In this document: piece by piece, positions 1 to 9,709 of the stretch
Layout: each line of letters begins with the position of its first letter
Numbering within the stretch: the first letter of the stretch is position 1
Assembly: GCA_017399405.1 (NCBI GenBank)
Contig: JAFQCT010000012.1
Span: 124,001 to 188,000 of the forward strand
Direction: 5' to 3'
From: Clostridia bacterium
GTDB lineage: Bacteria; Bacillota; Clostridia; Oscillospirales; Acutalibacteraceae
DNA: 64,000 nucleotides
The notes under the pieces: model-generated
What the model was told of the DNA's origin: nothing
What the model saw: only the letters and a program-made list of their open reading frames with translations
Database searches by the model: none
Made by a program: the position numbers and the translations under genes

Positions 1-531
1 TTCGTGAAGATGTGTTCCTACCCCATGCCCTGTGTATTCACGGACAACCGAGAAACCTCGTTCTTCGCAATAGGACTGAATTGCAAATGCTATATCGCCG
101 ACTCTGTTGCCTGCAACAGCCTGTTCGATACCTAAATAAAGGCTCTCTCTCGTTGTGTCGCACAGCCGCTTTGCTTCATCGGAAATTTTTCCACAAGCAA
201 AAGTAGCAGCATTGTCACCGTTATATCCATTCACTTTAGCACCCAAGTCGATACTTACTATATCGCCCTCTTTAAGCACTCTCTTTTTTGAGGGAATGCC
301 GTGAATGACCTCGTCATTTATGGAAATACATGCTGTAGCAGGAAAACCGTTATAATTGAGAAAGTTTGGTTCAGCACCTTGCTTCTTTATATATCGGTAA
401 GCAATCTGGTCAATCTCGTATGTTGTAATACCTGGTTTGACCGCTTCACCTGCTACTTGTAATGCTTCTGCTGAAATCTGACACGCTTTACGCATTATAT
501 CAATTTCTTTTGCAGTTCTAAGCACTATCAT
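1..531 (-). CDS. map: Methionine aminopeptidase, type I (C-terminus cut by window edge)
   Basis: Cytosolic metallopeptidase that removes the initiator methionine from new proteins. 177 codons are visible; the last ~70 residues lie beyond the left edge. The start is the ATG at 529-531, with a GGAGG seven bases upstream inside the end of adk. Pita-bread fold landmarks are present: the substrate His77 in VIHGIPS, metal ligands Asp95 (SIDLG) and Asp106 (GYNGD), and the GHGVG metal-ligand motif with His169. It directly follows adk, the usual secY-adk-map order in Firmicutes, so it is very likely read from the same long transcript. Only the truncation limits confidence. Confidence 0.95.
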   Translation of the reverse strand, partial: MIVLRTAKEIDIMRKACQISAEALQVAGEAVKPGITTYEIDQIAYRYIKKQGAEPNFLNYNGFPATACISINDEVIHGIPSKKRVLKEGDIVSIDLGAKVNGYNGDNAATFACGKISDEAKRLCDTTRESLYLGIEQAVAGNRVGDIAFAIQSYCEERGFSVVREYTGHGVGTHLHE

Positions 532-532
532 G

Positions 533-1165
533 TTAATCCTCCAAAACTTTGAAAACAAGAGCTGTTGTATCAGCAACCTCTTCTTGTCCTTCTACTATTA
601 CTAACTTACCTGTTTTTGAATAGTAGTCTTTAAGTGGCTCTGTCTGTTCGTGATAAACTGAAAGTCTGTCAAGCACTGTTTCAGGACTATCATCTTTACG
701 CTGAACAAGTTCATCACCACATACATCGCAGATACCGTCTTTAGATGGTTTCTTGTATTCAAGATGATAAGTAGCACCACACTTTAAGCAAACGCGTCTG
801 CCTGAAAGTCTTGCTGTAATCTTTTCATCAGGAACTTCGATATCAACAACTTTGTCGATTACGATACCCATCTTATCAAGAGCTTCTGCCTGTGGTATTG
901 TTCTTGGGAAACCATCAAGAATGAAACCATTCTGGCAATCACTCTCTGCAAGTCTCTCTTTAATAATACCTATAACAACATCATCTGGAACAAGCTTGCC
1001 GGCATCGATATAGGACTTAGCTTTAAGTCCCATATCTGTACCGTTTTTAAGAGCTTCTCTGATGATATTACCTGTTGAAACAGCCGGAATATTGAATTTT
1101 TCACAAATCTTTTCCGCCTGAGTACCTTTTCCTGCACCTGGTGCACCGAGAAGGATTAAGTTCAT
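533..1165 (-). CDS. adk: Adenylate kinase, zinc-binding LID type
   Basis: Cytosolic enzyme interconverting ATP + AMP and 2 ADP. 210 residues. P-loop GAPGAGKGT at residues 7-15; the NMP-binding part includes STGNIIR, and the DGFPRT motif follows. The LID carries two CxxC pairs (CLKC and CDVC about 20 residues apart), the zinc-binding LID found in Gram-positive enzymes. I chose the ATG at 1165 over an upstream one at 1189 because a GGAGG lies eight bases before it and the protein then begins at the conserved MNLILLGAPG. The gene lies 16 bases after secY and 1 base before map. Confidence 0.97.
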   Translation of the reverse strand: MNLILLGAPGAGKGTQAEKICEKFNIPAVSTGNIIREALKNGTDMGLKAKSYIDAGKLVPDDVVIGIIKERLAESDCQNGFILDGFPRTIPQAEALDKMGIVIDKVVDIEVPDEKITARLSGRRVCLKCGATYHLEYKKPSKDGICDVCGDELVQRKDDSPETVLDRLSVYHEQTEPLKDYYSKTGKLVIVEGQEEVADTTALVFKVLED

Positions 1166-1181
1166 ATCATTTACCTCCGAA

Positions 1182-2507
1182 TCAATCAAGGAAGCCTTTA
1201 TAGTGACGCATCATCATCTGGCTTTCGAGCTGTTTCTCTGTTTCAAGAGCAACGCCGACCATAATGATAATTGATGTACCACCAACAGCAAGGTTCATAC
1301 CATATTCTGTGAAAAGGCCTGCAATCTGTGAGTAGATGATTGGGAACATTGCTACAACACTCAAAAGAAGAGCACCGATAAGTGTCATTCTGTTAAGAAT
1401 GTTTGTAATGTAAGAAACTGTTGGTTTACCTGGGCGGATACCTGGGATTGAACCGCTGTTCTTACGAAGGTTATCTGCCATTTCAATTGGGTTATACTGG
1501 ATAGCCGCATAGAAATAAGCAAAGAAGATAATAAAGATAAAGTAGATTGTTCCATAGAATGGGTGTGTCTGACCAAGCCATACTGTTGTAAGCTTATTCC
1601 AGAAACCACCTTCTTCACCTGGAGCAAACATAGCGATTGTAGGAAGAATTGAAAGCACTGAGCTTGCAAAGATAACAGGGAGAACACCGCACATATTAAC
1701 CTTAATAGGCATATGAGTATTCTGACCGCCGTACATCTTACGACCTACAACGCGTTTTGCGTACTGAATCGGGATTTTTCTCTCACCATTGTCCATCCAA
1801 ACGATGAAGAAAATCATACCAACAAGAGCAATTGCAGCGATTGGAACAAGTACGAAGTAAGCGCCACCTCTGTCCATATACTGATAAAGGTTAGCGATTG
1901 TTGTTGGCATACGAGCAACGATACCTGCAAAAAGAATCATTGAAATACCATTACCGATACCCTTTTCGTTAATCTGTTCGCCAAGCCACATTACAAGTGC
2001 TGTACCAGCAGTATAGCAAAGAATAACTACGATTGCTTGCAATACTGCATAGAAACCTGTAAATGCTTTACCGTTTGCATCTGTTAAAAGCATATTCTGA
2101 GACTTGATAAAGAAGTAATATGCAATACTCTGTGCAAAACCAAGTCCAAGTGCGAAATAACGAGTAATTTTATTCATTTTCTTTCTGCCTTCTTCGCCTT
2201 CCTTAGAAAGTTTCTGAAGTGCAGGAATTGCAACAGCAAGAAGCTGAATAATAATTGATGCGTTGATGTATGGTGTGATTGAGAGTGCAAATAATGTACC
2301 ATAGTTGAATGCGTTACCTGTCATCATTGAAAGGTAAGTAAGGAATGTACCTGCAGCTTCTTCGCCGAAAATACCTTCTGATGCGATATCAACAAATGGA
2401 ACAGGCATTGCTGAACCGATTCTGTAAATTAAAATTATAAGTGCTGTGAAAAGGAGCTTCTTACGAAGGTCTGTAATCTTCCACGCATTGATAAATGTAC
2501 GGAACAC
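1182..2507 (-). CDS. secY: Preprotein translocase channel subunit SecY
   Basis: Central pore of the Sec translocon in the cytoplasmic membrane, partner of SecE, SecG and SecA. 441 residues with ten hydrophobic segments; conserved landmarks include the N-terminal AWKITDLRKK, the plug-region PFVD, GIGNGIS, and the cytoplasmic loop GSIPGIRPG ahead of the last helices. The start is a GTG at 2505-2507 with GAGGTGA upstream; the preceding rplO stop codon begins three bases away, so translation is probably coupled. Standard position at the end of the spc gene order. Nothing unusual seen. Confidence 0.97.
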   Translation of the reverse strand: MFRTFINAWKITDLRKKLLFTALIILIYRIGSAMPVPFVDIASEGIFGEEAAGTFLTYLSMMTGNAFNYGTLFALSITPYINASIIIQLLAVAIPALQKLSKEGEEGRKKMNKITRYFALGLGFAQSIAYYFFIKSQNMLLTDANGKAFTGFYAVLQAIVVILCYTAGTALVMWLGEQINEKGIGNGISMILFAGIVARMPTTIANLYQYMDRGGAYFVLVPIAAIALVGMIFFIVWMDNGERKIPIQYAKRVVGRKMYGGQNTHMPIKVNMCGVLPVIFASSVLSILPTIAMFAPGEEGGFWNKLTTVWLGQTHPFYGTIYFIFIIFFAYFYAAIQYNPIEMADNLRKNSGSIPGIRPGKPTVSYITNILNRMTLIGALLLSVVAMFPIIYSQIAGLFTEYGMNLAVGGTSIIIMVGVALETEKQLESQMMMRHYKGFLD

Positions 2508-2509
2508 GG

Positions 2510-2950
2510 TTAAATCACCTCAGCCTTTCCGCCTGCTGCTTCGATTTTCTGCTTAGCAGATTCTGAATAAGCATTAACCTGAACAGTAAGCTTTTTGCTG
2601 AGTTCGCCATTTCCTAATACTTTTACTCCATCAAGAGCTTTTTTAACAAGGCCTGCGTTAACGAGTGCCTCAATTGTTACTGTTGTGCCATCCTCAAATG
2701 CATTGAGTGCTGAAACATTAACAGTTGCGATTTCCTTAGCGAAAATGTTATTGAAACCACGCTTTGGAAGTCTTCTTTGTAAAGGCATCTGGCCACCTTC
2801 AAAGCCGACCTGCATACCTCTACCTGCACGGGCCTTTTGACCCTTGTGACCCTTACCTGCTGTTTTACCCTGACCTGAAGCAGCACCACGACCGATACGC
2901 TTCACATCTTTCTTTGAACCAGCAGCTGGTGAAAGTTCGTGCAATTTCAT
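2510..2950 (-). CDS. rplO: 50S ribosomal protein L15 (uL15)
   Basis: Late-assembly protein of the large subunit. 146 residues from the chosen ATG at 2950; an in-frame GTG nine bases upstream overlaps the Shine-Dalgarno AAGGAGGTG and is therefore unlikely to be the start. Typical glycine/lysine-rich N-terminal half ([27 protein letters not shown] is read in pieces across residues 17-44) and the [13 protein letters not shown] segment. Lies 13 bases after rpmD and runs directly into secY, the conserved spc order. Confidence 0.96.
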   Translation of the reverse strand: MKLHELSPAAGSKKDVKRIGRGAASGQGKTAGKGHKGQKARAGRGMQVGFEGGQMPLQRRLPKRGFNNIFAKEIATVNVSALNAFEDGTTVTIEALVNAGLVKKALDGVKVLGNGELSKKLTVQVNAYSESAKQKIEAAGGKAEVI

Positions 2951-2963
2951 ATTGTGCACCTCC

Positions 2964-3143
2964 TTAAGCCTTTGTAACCTCTAAAAGATGAGAGATTTTC
3001 TTAATCTTACCTTGTGTTTGTGCGTTATCAGGTTGTTCTGATACATCACCGATTTTACGGAGACCAAGTGCATAAGCAGTGGCAATTTGGTCTTTTTTGC
3101 TTCCGATAAGACTCTTAACGAGTTTAACCTGAATTTTTTCCAT
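2964..3143 (-). CDS. rpmD: 50S ribosomal protein L30 (uL30)
   Basis: Small protein of the large subunit, 59 residues, starting [14 protein letters not shown]. The ATG at 3143 sits ten bases after AAGGAG; an in-frame GTG nine bases further upstream is only one base from that RBS and is rejected. The central ALGLRKIG motif is typical of L30. It lies 14 bases after rpsE and 13 before rplO, as in other Firmicutes. Confidence 0.95.
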   Translation of the reverse strand: MEKIQVKLVKSLIGSKKDQIATAYALGLRKIGDVSEQPDNAQTQGKIKKISHLLEVTKA

Positions 3144-3157
3144 CTTGTCCACTCTCC

Positions 3158-3658
3158 TTATTCTGTAATCTCTTTAACTGATTTGCCACGGATAGCAGCA
3201 ACTTCTTCTGCTGTACGGAGTTTTGAAAGACCGTCAATAGTTGCTCTAACTACGTTGCAAGGATTGTTTGAACGAAGTGCTTTTGAACGGATGTCCTTGA
3301 TACCTACCATTTCAACAACGGCACGAACAGGGCCACCAGCGATAACACCAGTACCAGGTGCTGCAGGTTTCATAAGAACTACGCCTGCACCAAACTTACC
3401 TGTAATTTCATGTGGGATTGTTGTGCCTTTAAGAGAAACTTTAATAAGGTTCTTCTTAGCAGCTTCAATACCCTTACGGATAGCATCTGGAACTTCGCCT
3501 GATTTACCAAGACCGAAGCCTACGATACCGTTACCGTCACCTACAACAACCAAAGCGGAGAATTTCATAATACGGCCGCCCTTAACTGTTTTAGAAACAC
3601 GGTTGATAGCAACTACTCTTTCCTGAAGTTCGAGTGTTGATGCGTCAATAATAGCCAT
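3158..3658 (-). CDS. rpsE: 30S ribosomal protein S5 (uS5)
   Basis: Small-subunit protein involved in decoding fidelity and mRNA entry. 166 residues, with the N-terminal double-stranded RNA-binding domain ([16 protein letters not shown] then the [12 protein letters not shown] loop) and the C-terminal S5 domain ([36 protein letters not shown] read in pieces). The start ATG at 3658 has AAAGGAG upstream. It lies 18 bases after rplR. Confidence 0.97.
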   Translation of the reverse strand: MAIIDASTLELQERVVAINRVSKTVKGGRIMKFSALVVVGDGNGIVGFGLGKSGEVPDAIRKGIEAAKKNLIKVSLKGTTIPHEITGKFGAGVVLMKPAAPGTGVIAGGPVRAVVEMVGIKDIRSKALRSNNPCNVVRATIDGLSKLRTAEEVAAIRGKSVKEITE

Positions 3659-3676
3659 TACTTTTTTCTCCTTTCC

Positions 3677-4036
3677 TTAGAAGTTGAGGCCGCCCTCACG
3701 GGCACCTTCTGCGAGAGCTGCTACTCTACCTGTGTAAACATAGCCGCCTCTGTCAAATACAACATCTGTAATGTTCTTTTCTTTTGCTCTTTCTGCAAGG
3801 AGCTTGCCAACTTCTTTAGCTGCTTCCTTGTTACCGCCATAATTTGCAAAGTCCTTCTCTGTTGTTGAAGCACTTACAAGTGTTACGCCTGCAACATCAT
3901 CAATCAACTGAGCATAGATATGCTGGAGAGAACGGAACACATTAAGGCGTGGGCACTCTGCAGTGCCTGAAATCTTGGCACGGACTCTCTTATGTCTCTT
4001 GAGTCTTGCTGCCTTTGTATCTGGTCTGTTAACCAT
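3677..4036 (-). CDS. rplR: 50S ribosomal protein L18 (uL18)
   Basis: 5S rRNA-binding protein of the large subunit. 119 residues; basic N-terminus ([15 protein letters not shown]) and the conserved C-terminal [20 protein letters not shown]. The start ATG at 4036 is preceded by AGGAGGAG. Sits between rplF and rpsE in the usual order. Confidence 0.97.
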   Translation of the reverse strand: MVNRPDTKAARLKRHKRVRAKISGTAECPRLNVFRSLQHIYAQLIDDVAGVTLVSASTTEKDFANYGGNKEAAKEVGKLLAERAKEKNITDVVFDRGGYVYTGRVAALAEGAREGGLNF

Positions 4037-4054
4037 AGTTTTACTCTCCTCCTA

Positions 4055-4597
4055 TTATTTGCCCTTACCGGCTTTACCTTCTTTACGACGGATATGCTCG
4101 TCAGCATATTTGATACCCTTGCCCTTATATGGCTCTGGTGGTCTCTTTTCGCGAACTTCTGCTGCGAACTGACCAACCTTCTGCTTGTCAGGACCTGAGA
4201 TAACGATTTTGTTAGGTGTAGGACACTCAACTGAAATTCCTTCTGGTAATGGCATAATTACCTGATGTGAATAACCGATGTTGAGAACAAGGTCCTTACC
4301 CTGCATTGCTACACGGTAACCAACGCCGTTAACATCAAGTTCCTTTTTGTAACCGTTGTTAACACCTTCAACCATATTTGCAATGTTTGTGCGTGTAAGA
4401 CCGTGGAGTGATTTGTTGAGGTTTGAGTCGTCTGGACGAGTTACTGTAATAACTGCACCATCGAGTTCAACCTTCATATTGCTGTGCACTGTTTGTGTAA
4501 GTGTGCCCTTAGGGCCTTTAACGGTAACAGTGCTGCCATCTACTTTAACTTCTACCCCTGCAGGAACTGCAATAGGGTTTCTGCCTATACGAGACAT
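4055..4597 (-). CDS. rplF: 50S ribosomal protein L6 (uL6)
   Basis: Large-subunit protein near the factor-binding site. 180 residues with the two tandem L6 folds; begins MSRIGRNPIAVP, and the C-terminal signature around PEPYKGKGIKYADE is present. The start ATG at 4597 follows AAGGAGG. It is 14 bases after rpsH and 18 before rplR. Confidence 0.97.
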   Translation of the reverse strand: MSRIGRNPIAVPAGVEVKVDGSTVTVKGPKGTLTQTVHSNMKVELDGAVITVTRPDDSNLNKSLHGLTRTNIANMVEGVNNGYKKELDVNGVGYRVAMQGKDLVLNIGYSHQVIMPLPEGISVECPTPNKIVISGPDKQKVGQFAAEVREKRPPEPYKGKGIKYADEHIRRKEGKAGKGK

Positions 4598-4611
4598 TTA
4601 CTGTACCCTCC

Positions 4612-5010
4612 TTACCAAACGAATGCGAGAACTTCGCCGCCCACATTGAGCTTACGAGCCTCTTTATCTGTCATAACACCCTTAGATGTTGAAAGGATTG
4701 CAATACCAAGACCTTTCATTACCTTAGGCATGTCTTCACAGTTTGTGTAAATACGCAAACCAGGTTTAGAAACTCTTCTGATACCTGTAATTACGCTTGA
4801 CTTGTTAGGACCGTACTTAAGAGCGATTTCGATAACGCCCTGTTTGCCGTCTTCCTCTACTGTAAATCCTTTGATGTAACCTTCATCAACAAGAATTTGA
4901 GCAATCGCTTTCTTCATGTTTGATGCAGGCACTTTCACTGTATCATGCTTTGCGGAATTCGCATTACGGATTCTGGTGAGCATATCACCGATTGCATCTG
5001 TAATTTGCAT
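4612..5010 (-). CDS. rpsH: 30S ribosomal protein S8 (uS8)
   Basis: 16S rRNA-binding protein, an autoregulator of the spc operon in some bacteria. 132 residues; N-terminus [17 protein letters not shown] and the C-terminal signature [16 protein letters not shown] are canonical. The start ATG at 5010 follows GGAGGTAAC. Lies 35 bases after rpsZ, one of the longer gaps in this operon. Confidence 0.97.
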   Translation of the reverse strand: MQITDAIGDMLTRIRNANSAKHDTVKVPASNMKKAIAQILVDEGYIKGFTVEEDGKQGVIEIALKYGPNKSSVITGIRRVSKPGLRIYTNCEDMPKVMKGLGIAILSTSKGVMTDKEARKLNVGGEVLAFVW

Positions 5011-5045
5011 AATGAGTTACCTCCTATAAATTTTAGATTGCTCTA

Positions 5046-5231
5046 TTACCAGCTTGATTTCTTCACGCCAGGAATCTGACCTGCGTGTGCTAACTCTCTG
5101 AAGCAAATACGGCAAACGCCATATTTACGGAGGTAAGCATGTGGTCTACCACAGATTTTGCATCTGTTGTAAGCTCTTGTTGAGTACTTTGCAGGTCTTG
5201 CCTGCTTAACTTTCATAGATGTCTTAGCCAC
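5046..5231 (-). CDS. rpsZ: 30S ribosomal protein S14, zinc (C+) form
   Basis: 61-residue small-subunit protein of the zinc-binding type: CKIC and CRIC pairs flank the conserved [10 protein letters not shown]. This short four-cysteine form is the housekeeping S14 of Firmicutes. The start is a GTG at 5229-5231, seven bases after GGAGGGG. Lies between rplE and rpsH. Confidence 0.96.
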   Translation of the reverse strand: MAKTSMKVKQARPAKYSTRAYNRCKICGRPHAYLRKYGVCRICFRELAHAGQIPGVKKSSW

Positions 5232-5244
5232 TTGTCACCCCTCC

Positions 5245-5787
5245 TTATTTAGCAAACGGTGCACCCATGAGTGTTAAAAGCTCACGAGCTTCTTCGTCTG
5301 TGTTAGCTGTAGTTACGAAGCAAATATCCATGCCACGAACTTTATCAATCTTATCATAATCGATTTCAGGGAAAATCAACTGTTCTTTAACGCCCATTGA
5401 GTAGTTACCACGACCGTCAAATGAGTTAGGGTTGATACCTCTGAAGTCACGAACACGAGGGAGAGCAAGGTTGAAGAATCTGTCGATGAATTCATACATC
5501 TTGTCGCCACGAAGTGTTACTTTAACGCCGATTGTCATACCTTCACGAAGTTTGAAGTTAGCAACTGATTTTTTAGCTACGCACTTAACAGGTTTCTGAC
5601 CTGTAATCTGAGCAAGGTCGCCCATAATTGCGTCAACAACTTTTGCGTTGTCTTTAGCTTCGCCGCAGCCTACATTGATGATAACTTTGTCAATCTTCGG
5701 AATCTGCATAACGCTCTTGTAGTTGAACTTCTTCTGAAGTGCAGGAACAACTTCGGCTTTATACATTTCTCTAAGTCTAACTGCCAT
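5245..5787 (-). CDS. rplE: 50S ribosomal protein L5 (uL5)
   Basis: 5S rRNA-binding protein of the central protuberance. 180 residues; the segments [20 protein letters not shown] and the C-terminal [18 protein letters not shown] are typical. The start ATG at 5787 follows AAGGAGG. It lies 17 bases after rplX. Confidence 0.97.
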   Translation of the reverse strand: MAVRLREMYKAEVVPALQKKFNYKSVMQIPKIDKVIINVGCGEAKDNAKVVDAIMGDLAQITGQKPVKCVAKKSVANFKLREGMTIGVKVTLRGDKMYEFIDRFFNLALPRVRDFRGINPNSFDGRGNYSMGVKEQLIFPEIDYDKIDKVRGMDICFVTTANTDEEARELLTLMGAPFAK

Positions 5788-5804
5788 TTTATTGTTCCTC
5801 CTTA

Positions 5805-6119
5805 TTAAAACTTAGCGCCGCACTTTTTGCAAACGCGTACTTTTTCTTTGCCTGTACCTTCGTGACCTACTCTTGTAGCAGCTTTGCACTTAGGGCATAC
5901 AAGCTGAACTTTGTCAGCGTAAAGAGCACTTTCTGCCTTGATGATACCGCCCTGTTCACCCATCTTGCGAGGTTTAACATGCTTAGATACCATATTTACG
6001 CCTTCAACAATAACTTTGCCTTCTGAAGGGCTAACTTCAAGGACTTTGCCCTTCTTGCCACGGTCTTTACCATTGATAACGATAACTTCGTCACCAGTTT
6101 TAACATGAACCTTATTCAT
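5805..6119 (-). CDS. rplX: 50S ribosomal protein L24 (uL24) with C-terminal CxxC pairs
   Basis: Assembly-initiating protein of the large subunit. 104 residues; N-terminal KOW motif ([20 protein letters not shown]) and the [11 protein letters not shown] segment. The C-terminal third carries two CxxC pairs, CPKC at about residues 78-81 and CKKC at about 98-101. These would form a zinc ribbon; many bacterial L24 proteins lack them. Start ATG at 6119 follows GGAGGTG. Confidence 0.96.
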   Translation of the reverse strand: MNKVHVKTGDEVIVINGKDRGKKGKVLEVSPSEGKVIVEGVNMVSKHVKPRKMGEQGGIIKAESALYADKVQLVCPKCKAATRVGHEGTGKEKVRVCKKCGAKF

Positions 6120-6132
6120 TTAGGGCACCTCC

Positions 6133-6501
6133 TTAAAGTACTTCTGGAGCGAGTGAAAGGATTTTCATATAGTCCTTATCACGAAGCTCTCTAGCTACTG
6201 GTCCAAAGATACGAGTACCTTTTGGATTTTTGTCTTCTTTAATAATAACTGCTGCGTTTTCATCGAAACGGATATATGTTCCGTCATCTCTGCGAACGCC
6301 TTTTACTGAACGAACAACGACTGCTTTCACAACATCGCCTTTTTTAACAACGCCGCCTGGTGCTGCTTTTTTAACAGATGCTACGATAACATCGCCGATG
6401 TTAGCATATCTTCTACCTGAACCACCGAGAACTCGGATGCACATAATTTCTTTTGCACCTGTGTTGTCGGCAACCTTGAGGTAAGTTTGTTGCTGTATCA
6501 C
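6133..6501 (-). CDS. rplN: 50S ribosomal protein L14 (uL14)
   Basis: Large-subunit protein at the subunit interface. 122 residues with the canonical [18 protein letters not shown] start and [15 protein letters not shown] end. The start is a GTG at 6499-6501, eight bases after AAAGGAGG. The gene lies 18 bases downstream of rpsQ. Confidence 0.97.
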   Translation of the reverse strand: MIQQQTYLKVADNTGAKEIMCIRVLGGSGRRYANIGDVIVASVKKAAPGGVVKKGDVVKAVVVRSVKGVRRDDGTYIRFDENAAVIIKEDKNPKGTRIFGPVARELRDKDYMKILSLAPEVL

Positions 6502-6519
6502 AATGATTGCCTCCTTTAA

Positions 6520-6774
6520 TTACTTAGCTTTCTCGATAATTTCAGCAACACGCCATCTCTTATCTTTTGAAAGTGGACGTGTTTCCATTACTAATACTCT
6601 GTCGCCTACACCGCATTCGTTATTTTCATCGTGAGCTTTGATTTTCACTGTTCTGTTAACGATTTTGCTGTAAAGAGGATGTTTAACTCTGTCTTTGATT
6701 GAAACAACAACAGTTTTATCCATCTTATCGCTTGTTACGATGCCGACCTGTGTTTTTCTGAGGTTTCTTTCCAT
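6520..6774 (-). CDS. rpsQ: 30S ribosomal protein S17 (uS17)
   Basis: 16S rRNA-binding primary assembly protein, 84 residues. The OB-fold signature [19 protein letters not shown] and the [14 protein letters not shown] end are present. Start ATG at 6774 with GGGAGGG upstream. Lies 20 bases after rpmC. Confidence 0.97.
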   Translation of the reverse strand: MERNLRKTQVGIVTSDKMDKTVVVSIKDRVKHPLYSKIVNRTVKIKAHDENNECGVGDRVLVMETRPLSKDKRWRVAEIIEKAK

Positions 6775-6794
6775 TTTGAACGCCCTCCCTTTCC

Positions 6795-6998
6795 TTAAGA
6801 CTCTTTGCCGTGAAGCTCGATGTCACGAATTACTGTTTTAACTCGTGCAATGTCTTTCTTAACGGCACTGATTCTCATAGGATTTTCGAGTTGGTTGATG
6901 GCTTGTTGAAAACGAAGCTTGAAAAGTTCGTCTTTAAGCTCTAAGAGCTTTGCATCCAACTCTTTTGCAGAGAGGTTTCTAATCTCGCTTGCTTTCAT
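6795..6998 (-). CDS. rpmC: 50S ribosomal protein L29 (uL29)
   Basis: Helical hairpin protein at the polypeptide exit tunnel, docking site region for SRP and trigger factor. 67 residues; [17 protein letters not shown] and [12 protein letters not shown] are typical. The start ATG overlaps the rplP stop by one base (TAATG), so its translation is probably coupled to rplP. Confidence 0.96.
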   Translation of the reverse strand: MKASEIRNLSAKELDAKLLELKDELFKLRFQQAINQLENPMRISAVKKDIARVKTVIRDIELHGKES

Positions 6999-7423
6999 TA
7001 CTGCTCACCACCCTGTTCTTCTTTAGTTACAAACTTACATTTTACTGGAAGTTTCATAGCTGCAAGACGCATAGCCTCACGAGCAACTTCCTCTGAAACA
7101 CCCTTAATCTCGAACATTACGCGACCGGGTTTTACTACTGCTACCCAATATTCTGGAGAACCTTTACCTGAACCCATTCGAGTTTCAGCAGGTTTCTCTG
7201 TAATTGGCTTGTCTGGGAAAATCTTAATCCAAACCTGACCGCCACGCTTGATGTAACGAGTCATCGCAATACGGGCTGCTTCAATCTGGTTAGATGTAAT
7301 CCATGCTGGTTCAAGAGACACAAGACCAAAATCACCATAAGTAACTTTAGTACCTCTTGAAGCTTTACCAGTCAAGCGTCCTCTGTGAACGCGACGGTAT
7401 TTTACTCTCTTAGGTAAAAGCAT
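6998..7423 (-). CDS. rplP: 50S ribosomal protein L16 (uL16)
   Basis: Large-subunit protein near the A-site tRNA and peptidyl-transferase centre. 141 residues; starts [16 protein letters not shown] and contains [19 protein letters not shown]. Its ATG overlaps the rpsC stop by one base and its own stop overlaps the rpmC start by one base, so three genes are translationally coupled. The RBS AAGGAGG lies inside rpsC. Confidence 0.97.
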   Translation of the reverse strand: MLLPKRVKYRRVHRGRLTGKASRGTKVTYGDFGLVSLEPAWITSNQIEAARIAMTRYIKRGGQVWIKIFPDKPITEKPAETRMGSGKGSPEYWVAVVKPGRVMFEIKGVSEEVAREAMRLAAMKLPVKCKFVTKEEQGGEQ

Positions 7424-8094
7424 TATTTTGTGCCTCCTTCTTTCTTTGATTTACGGCTTTCATGAAGAACTTCGCCTTTGTAAATCCATACTTTAACACC
7501 GAGTTTACCGTATGTTGTGTCTGCTTCTGCAAAACCATAGTCGATGTCAGCACGGATTGTCTGAAGAGGAATTGTACCCTCATGATAAGATTCTGAACGC
7601 GCAATTTCAGCACCGCCGATACGGCCGCTAACCTGAGTTTTGATACCTTTTGCACCAAGTCTCATTGTTCTGCCGATTGACTGCTTAAGAGCTCTTCTAA
7701 AAGAAATTCTTCTTTCAAGCTGTGAAGCAATGTTTTCAGCAACAAGCTGTGCATTAAGGTCAGGCTGCTTAACTTCAACGATATTGATGAAAACATCTTT
7801 ATCGCCGCCAAGCATTTTCTTGCATGTTTCTTTAAGTTTTTCAATTTCTGCACCCTGGCGACCAATTACCATACCAGGTTTTGCACAGTGAATGTTAATG
7901 CGAACTCTTTTCGCATCTCTTTCGATTTCTACCTTTGGAACACCTGCAGAAGCGAGTGTTTCAAGGAGATATTCACGAAGCTCGTAGTCAGAAACAAGTG
8001 TATCACCGAAGTTTGACTTATTTGCATACCAACGAGATTCCCAGTTTTTAATAACGCCGATTCTAAGACCGGTTGGATTAACTTTCTGGCCCAT
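7423..8094 (-). CDS. rpsC: 30S ribosomal protein S3 (uS3)
   Basis: Small-subunit protein lining the mRNA entry tunnel with S4 and S5 (helicase activity). 223 residues: [13 protein letters not shown] start, KH domain with the GxxG-type loop [13 protein letters not shown], and the C-terminal domain with [20 protein letters not shown] read in pieces. Start ATG at 8094 follows GGAGGAGG. Confidence 0.97.
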   Translation of the reverse strand: MGQKVNPTGLRIGVIKNWESRWYANKSNFGDTLVSDYELREYLLETLASAGVPKVEIERDAKRVRINIHCAKPGMVIGRQGAEIEKLKETCKKMLGGDKDVFINIVEVKQPDLNAQLVAENIASQLERRISFRRALKQSIGRTMRLGAKGIKTQVSGRIGGAEIARSESYHEGTIPLQTIRADIDYGFAEADTTYGKLGVKVWIYKGEVLHESRKSKKEGGTK

Positions 8095-8113
8095 AATTTA
8101 ACCTCCTCCTTGA

Positions 8114-8446
8114 TTATTCTGCTTCTTTAAGTGTAATGTTGATGTGAGATGTCTTCTTATTGATTCTGTAAGCTCTACCCTTATCGCGAGCTCTGATTCT
8201 CTTAAGAGTTGGACCCTGGTCAACTGAACAAGCAGCTACATAGAGTCTTGTCACATCCATATTTTTGTTTTCTGCATTAGCCATTGCTGACTTGAGAAGT
8301 TTGTAGAGCGGTTCACACGCAGCCTTAGGTGTGTATTTAAGAATCGCCATAGCTTCTTCACAAGGCTTGTTTCTGATAAGGTTAAGAACGAGCTTTACCT
8401 TACGAGGTGCAATGCGGACAAAAGTAACTTTTGCGTTTGCTTCCAT
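8114..8446 (-). CDS. rplV: 50S ribosomal protein L22 (uL22)
   Basis: Large-subunit protein with a beta-hairpin lining the exit tunnel; macrolide contact point. 110 residues; [17 protein letters not shown] and the hairpin region ending [16 protein letters not shown]. Start ATG at 8446 with AAAGGAG upstream. Lies 22 bases after rpsS. Confidence 0.97.
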   Translation of the reverse strand: MEANAKVTFVRIAPRKVKLVLNLIRNKPCEEAMAILKYTPKAACEPLYKLLKSAMANAENKNMDVTRLYVAACSVDQGPTLKRIRARDKGRAYRINKKTSHINITLKEAE

Positions 8447-8468
8447 TGTTCAATACACTCCTTTCGAC

Positions 8469-8750
8469 TTATTTACCGTTATTAGATGTTTTTGAACCTG
8501 CATGACCTTTATAAGTTCTTGTAGGTGCAAATTCGCCTAATTTGTGACCAACCATGTCTTCTGTAACATATACAGGAACATGTTTTCTACCGTCATGTAC
8601 CGCAAAGGTATGACCAACAAATTCAGGGAAAATTGTTGAGCTGCGGCTCCATGTCTTAACAGCGATTTTTTCGCCGTTTGCATTCATTGTCTGAACCTTC
8701 TTCATAAGACTTGCTTCTACATAAGGTCCTTTTTTAGTACTTCTACTCAT
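8469..8750 (-). CDS. rpsS: 30S ribosomal protein S19 (uS19)
   Basis: Head protein of the small subunit, partner of S13. 93 residues; [15 protein letters not shown] start and the signature [16 protein letters not shown]. Start ATG at 8750 follows AAAGGAG. Lies 19 bases after rplB. Confidence 0.97.
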   Translation of the reverse strand: MSRSTKKGPYVEASLMKKVQTMNANGEKIAVKTWSRSSTIFPEFVGHTFAVHDGRKHVPVYVTEDMVGHKLGEFAPTRTYKGHAGSKTSNNGK

Positions 8751-8769
8751 TTATGACAGCTCCTTTCCC

Positions 8770-9600
8770 TTATTTACCGTTACGACGCTTAACAATAAGC
8801 TTGTCGGAACTCTTCTTCTTGTTTCTTGTCTTGTAACCAAGAGCTGGTTTGCCCCATGGTGTGCAAGGACCTGGACGACCGATAGGTGACTTACCTTCAC
8901 CACCACCGTGCGGGTGGTCGTTAGGGTTCATAACAGAACCGCGAACTGTAGGTCTGATACCCATATGTCTTGTTCTACCTGCTTTACCGATTTTAACATT
9001 TTCGTGGTCAGCATTACCTACTGTACCAACTGTTGCCATACATGATGCAGGCACATTACGAAGTTCGCCTGATGGAAGTCTGAGAAGTGCATAAACGCCT
9101 TCTTTAGCCATAAGCTGTGCTGCGTTACCAGCTGCTCTTGCTAACTGACCACCGCGACCTGGGTAAAGTTCAACATTGTGTACGAATGTACCTGTTGGGA
9201 TGTTTGCAAGAGGAAGTGCGTTACCTGCTTTAATATCAGCGTCAGCACCTGCTGAAACTACATCGCCAACTTTAAGACCAACTGGAGCGAGAATGTATCT
9301 CTTCTCACCGTCTTCATACTGAACAAGTGCAATATGAGCTGAACGGTTTGGGTCATATTCAAGTGTTAATACTGTTGCAGCACCCATCTTATCTCTCTTG
9401 AAGTCGATAATACGGTACTTTCTGCGATTTCCGCCACCGTGATGACGAACTGTAATTCTTCCGTAGCTGTTACGGCCTGAGTGCTTTTTAAGAGGAGCAA
9501 GAAGACTTCTCTCTGGAGCAACCTTTGAAAGCTCGGAATAATCTGTAACCGACATGTTTCTTCTAGCATTTGTAGTCGGTTTGTAGACTTTAATCGACAT
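8770..9600 (-). CDS. rplB: 50S ribosomal protein L2 (uL2)
   Basis: Core large-subunit protein required for subunit association and peptidyl transfer. 276 residues beginning [15 protein letters not shown]; the C-terminal [17 protein letters not shown] carries the conserved histidines. I use the ATG at 9600, nine bases after AAAGGAG; the upstream in-frame ATG at 9609 directly abuts that RBS. A ~110-base gap with possible alternative secondary structure separates it from rplW. Confidence 0.97.
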   Translation of the reverse strand: MSIKVYKPTTNARRNMSVTDYSELSKVAPERSLLAPLKKHSGRNSYGRITVRHHGGGNRRKYRIIDFKRDKMGAATVLTLEYDPNRSAHIALVQYEDGEKRYILAPVGLKVGDVVSAGADADIKAGNALPLANIPTGTFVHNVELYPGRGGQLARAAGNAAQLMAKEGVYALLRLPSGELRNVPASCMATVGTVGNADHENVKIGKAGRTRHMGIRPTVRGSVMNPNDHPHGGGEGKSPIGRPGPCTPWGKPALGYKTRNKKKSSDKLIVKRRNGK

Positions 9601-9628
9601 TTCTTTCATCTCCTTTGATTAGTTTTTA

Positions 9629-9699
9629 TATGGAGTGGCTCTAAAGCCTGTCAGGAAGCTTTGCGGAGTATGTCGAAACTCCATACCTTACCGCCTGAC
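9629..9699 (-). promoter_or_regulatory. Possible switch-like RNA structure between rplW and rplB
   Basis: This ~100-base gap is the longest inside the operon. In the transcript an eight-base helix can form between 9678-9685 and 9629-9636 (TATGGAGT with ACTCCATA). Alternatively a six-base helix GTCAGG/CCTGAC (9694-9699 with 9650-9655) can enclose a shorter GGAGT/ACTCC hairpin (9678-9682 with 9665-9669). The two arrangements cannot form as simple nested helices. The site ends about 25 bases before the rplB RBS. The function is inferred only from position and pairing. Confidence 0.4.
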
Positions 9700-9709
9700 C
9701 TCAAAATCA

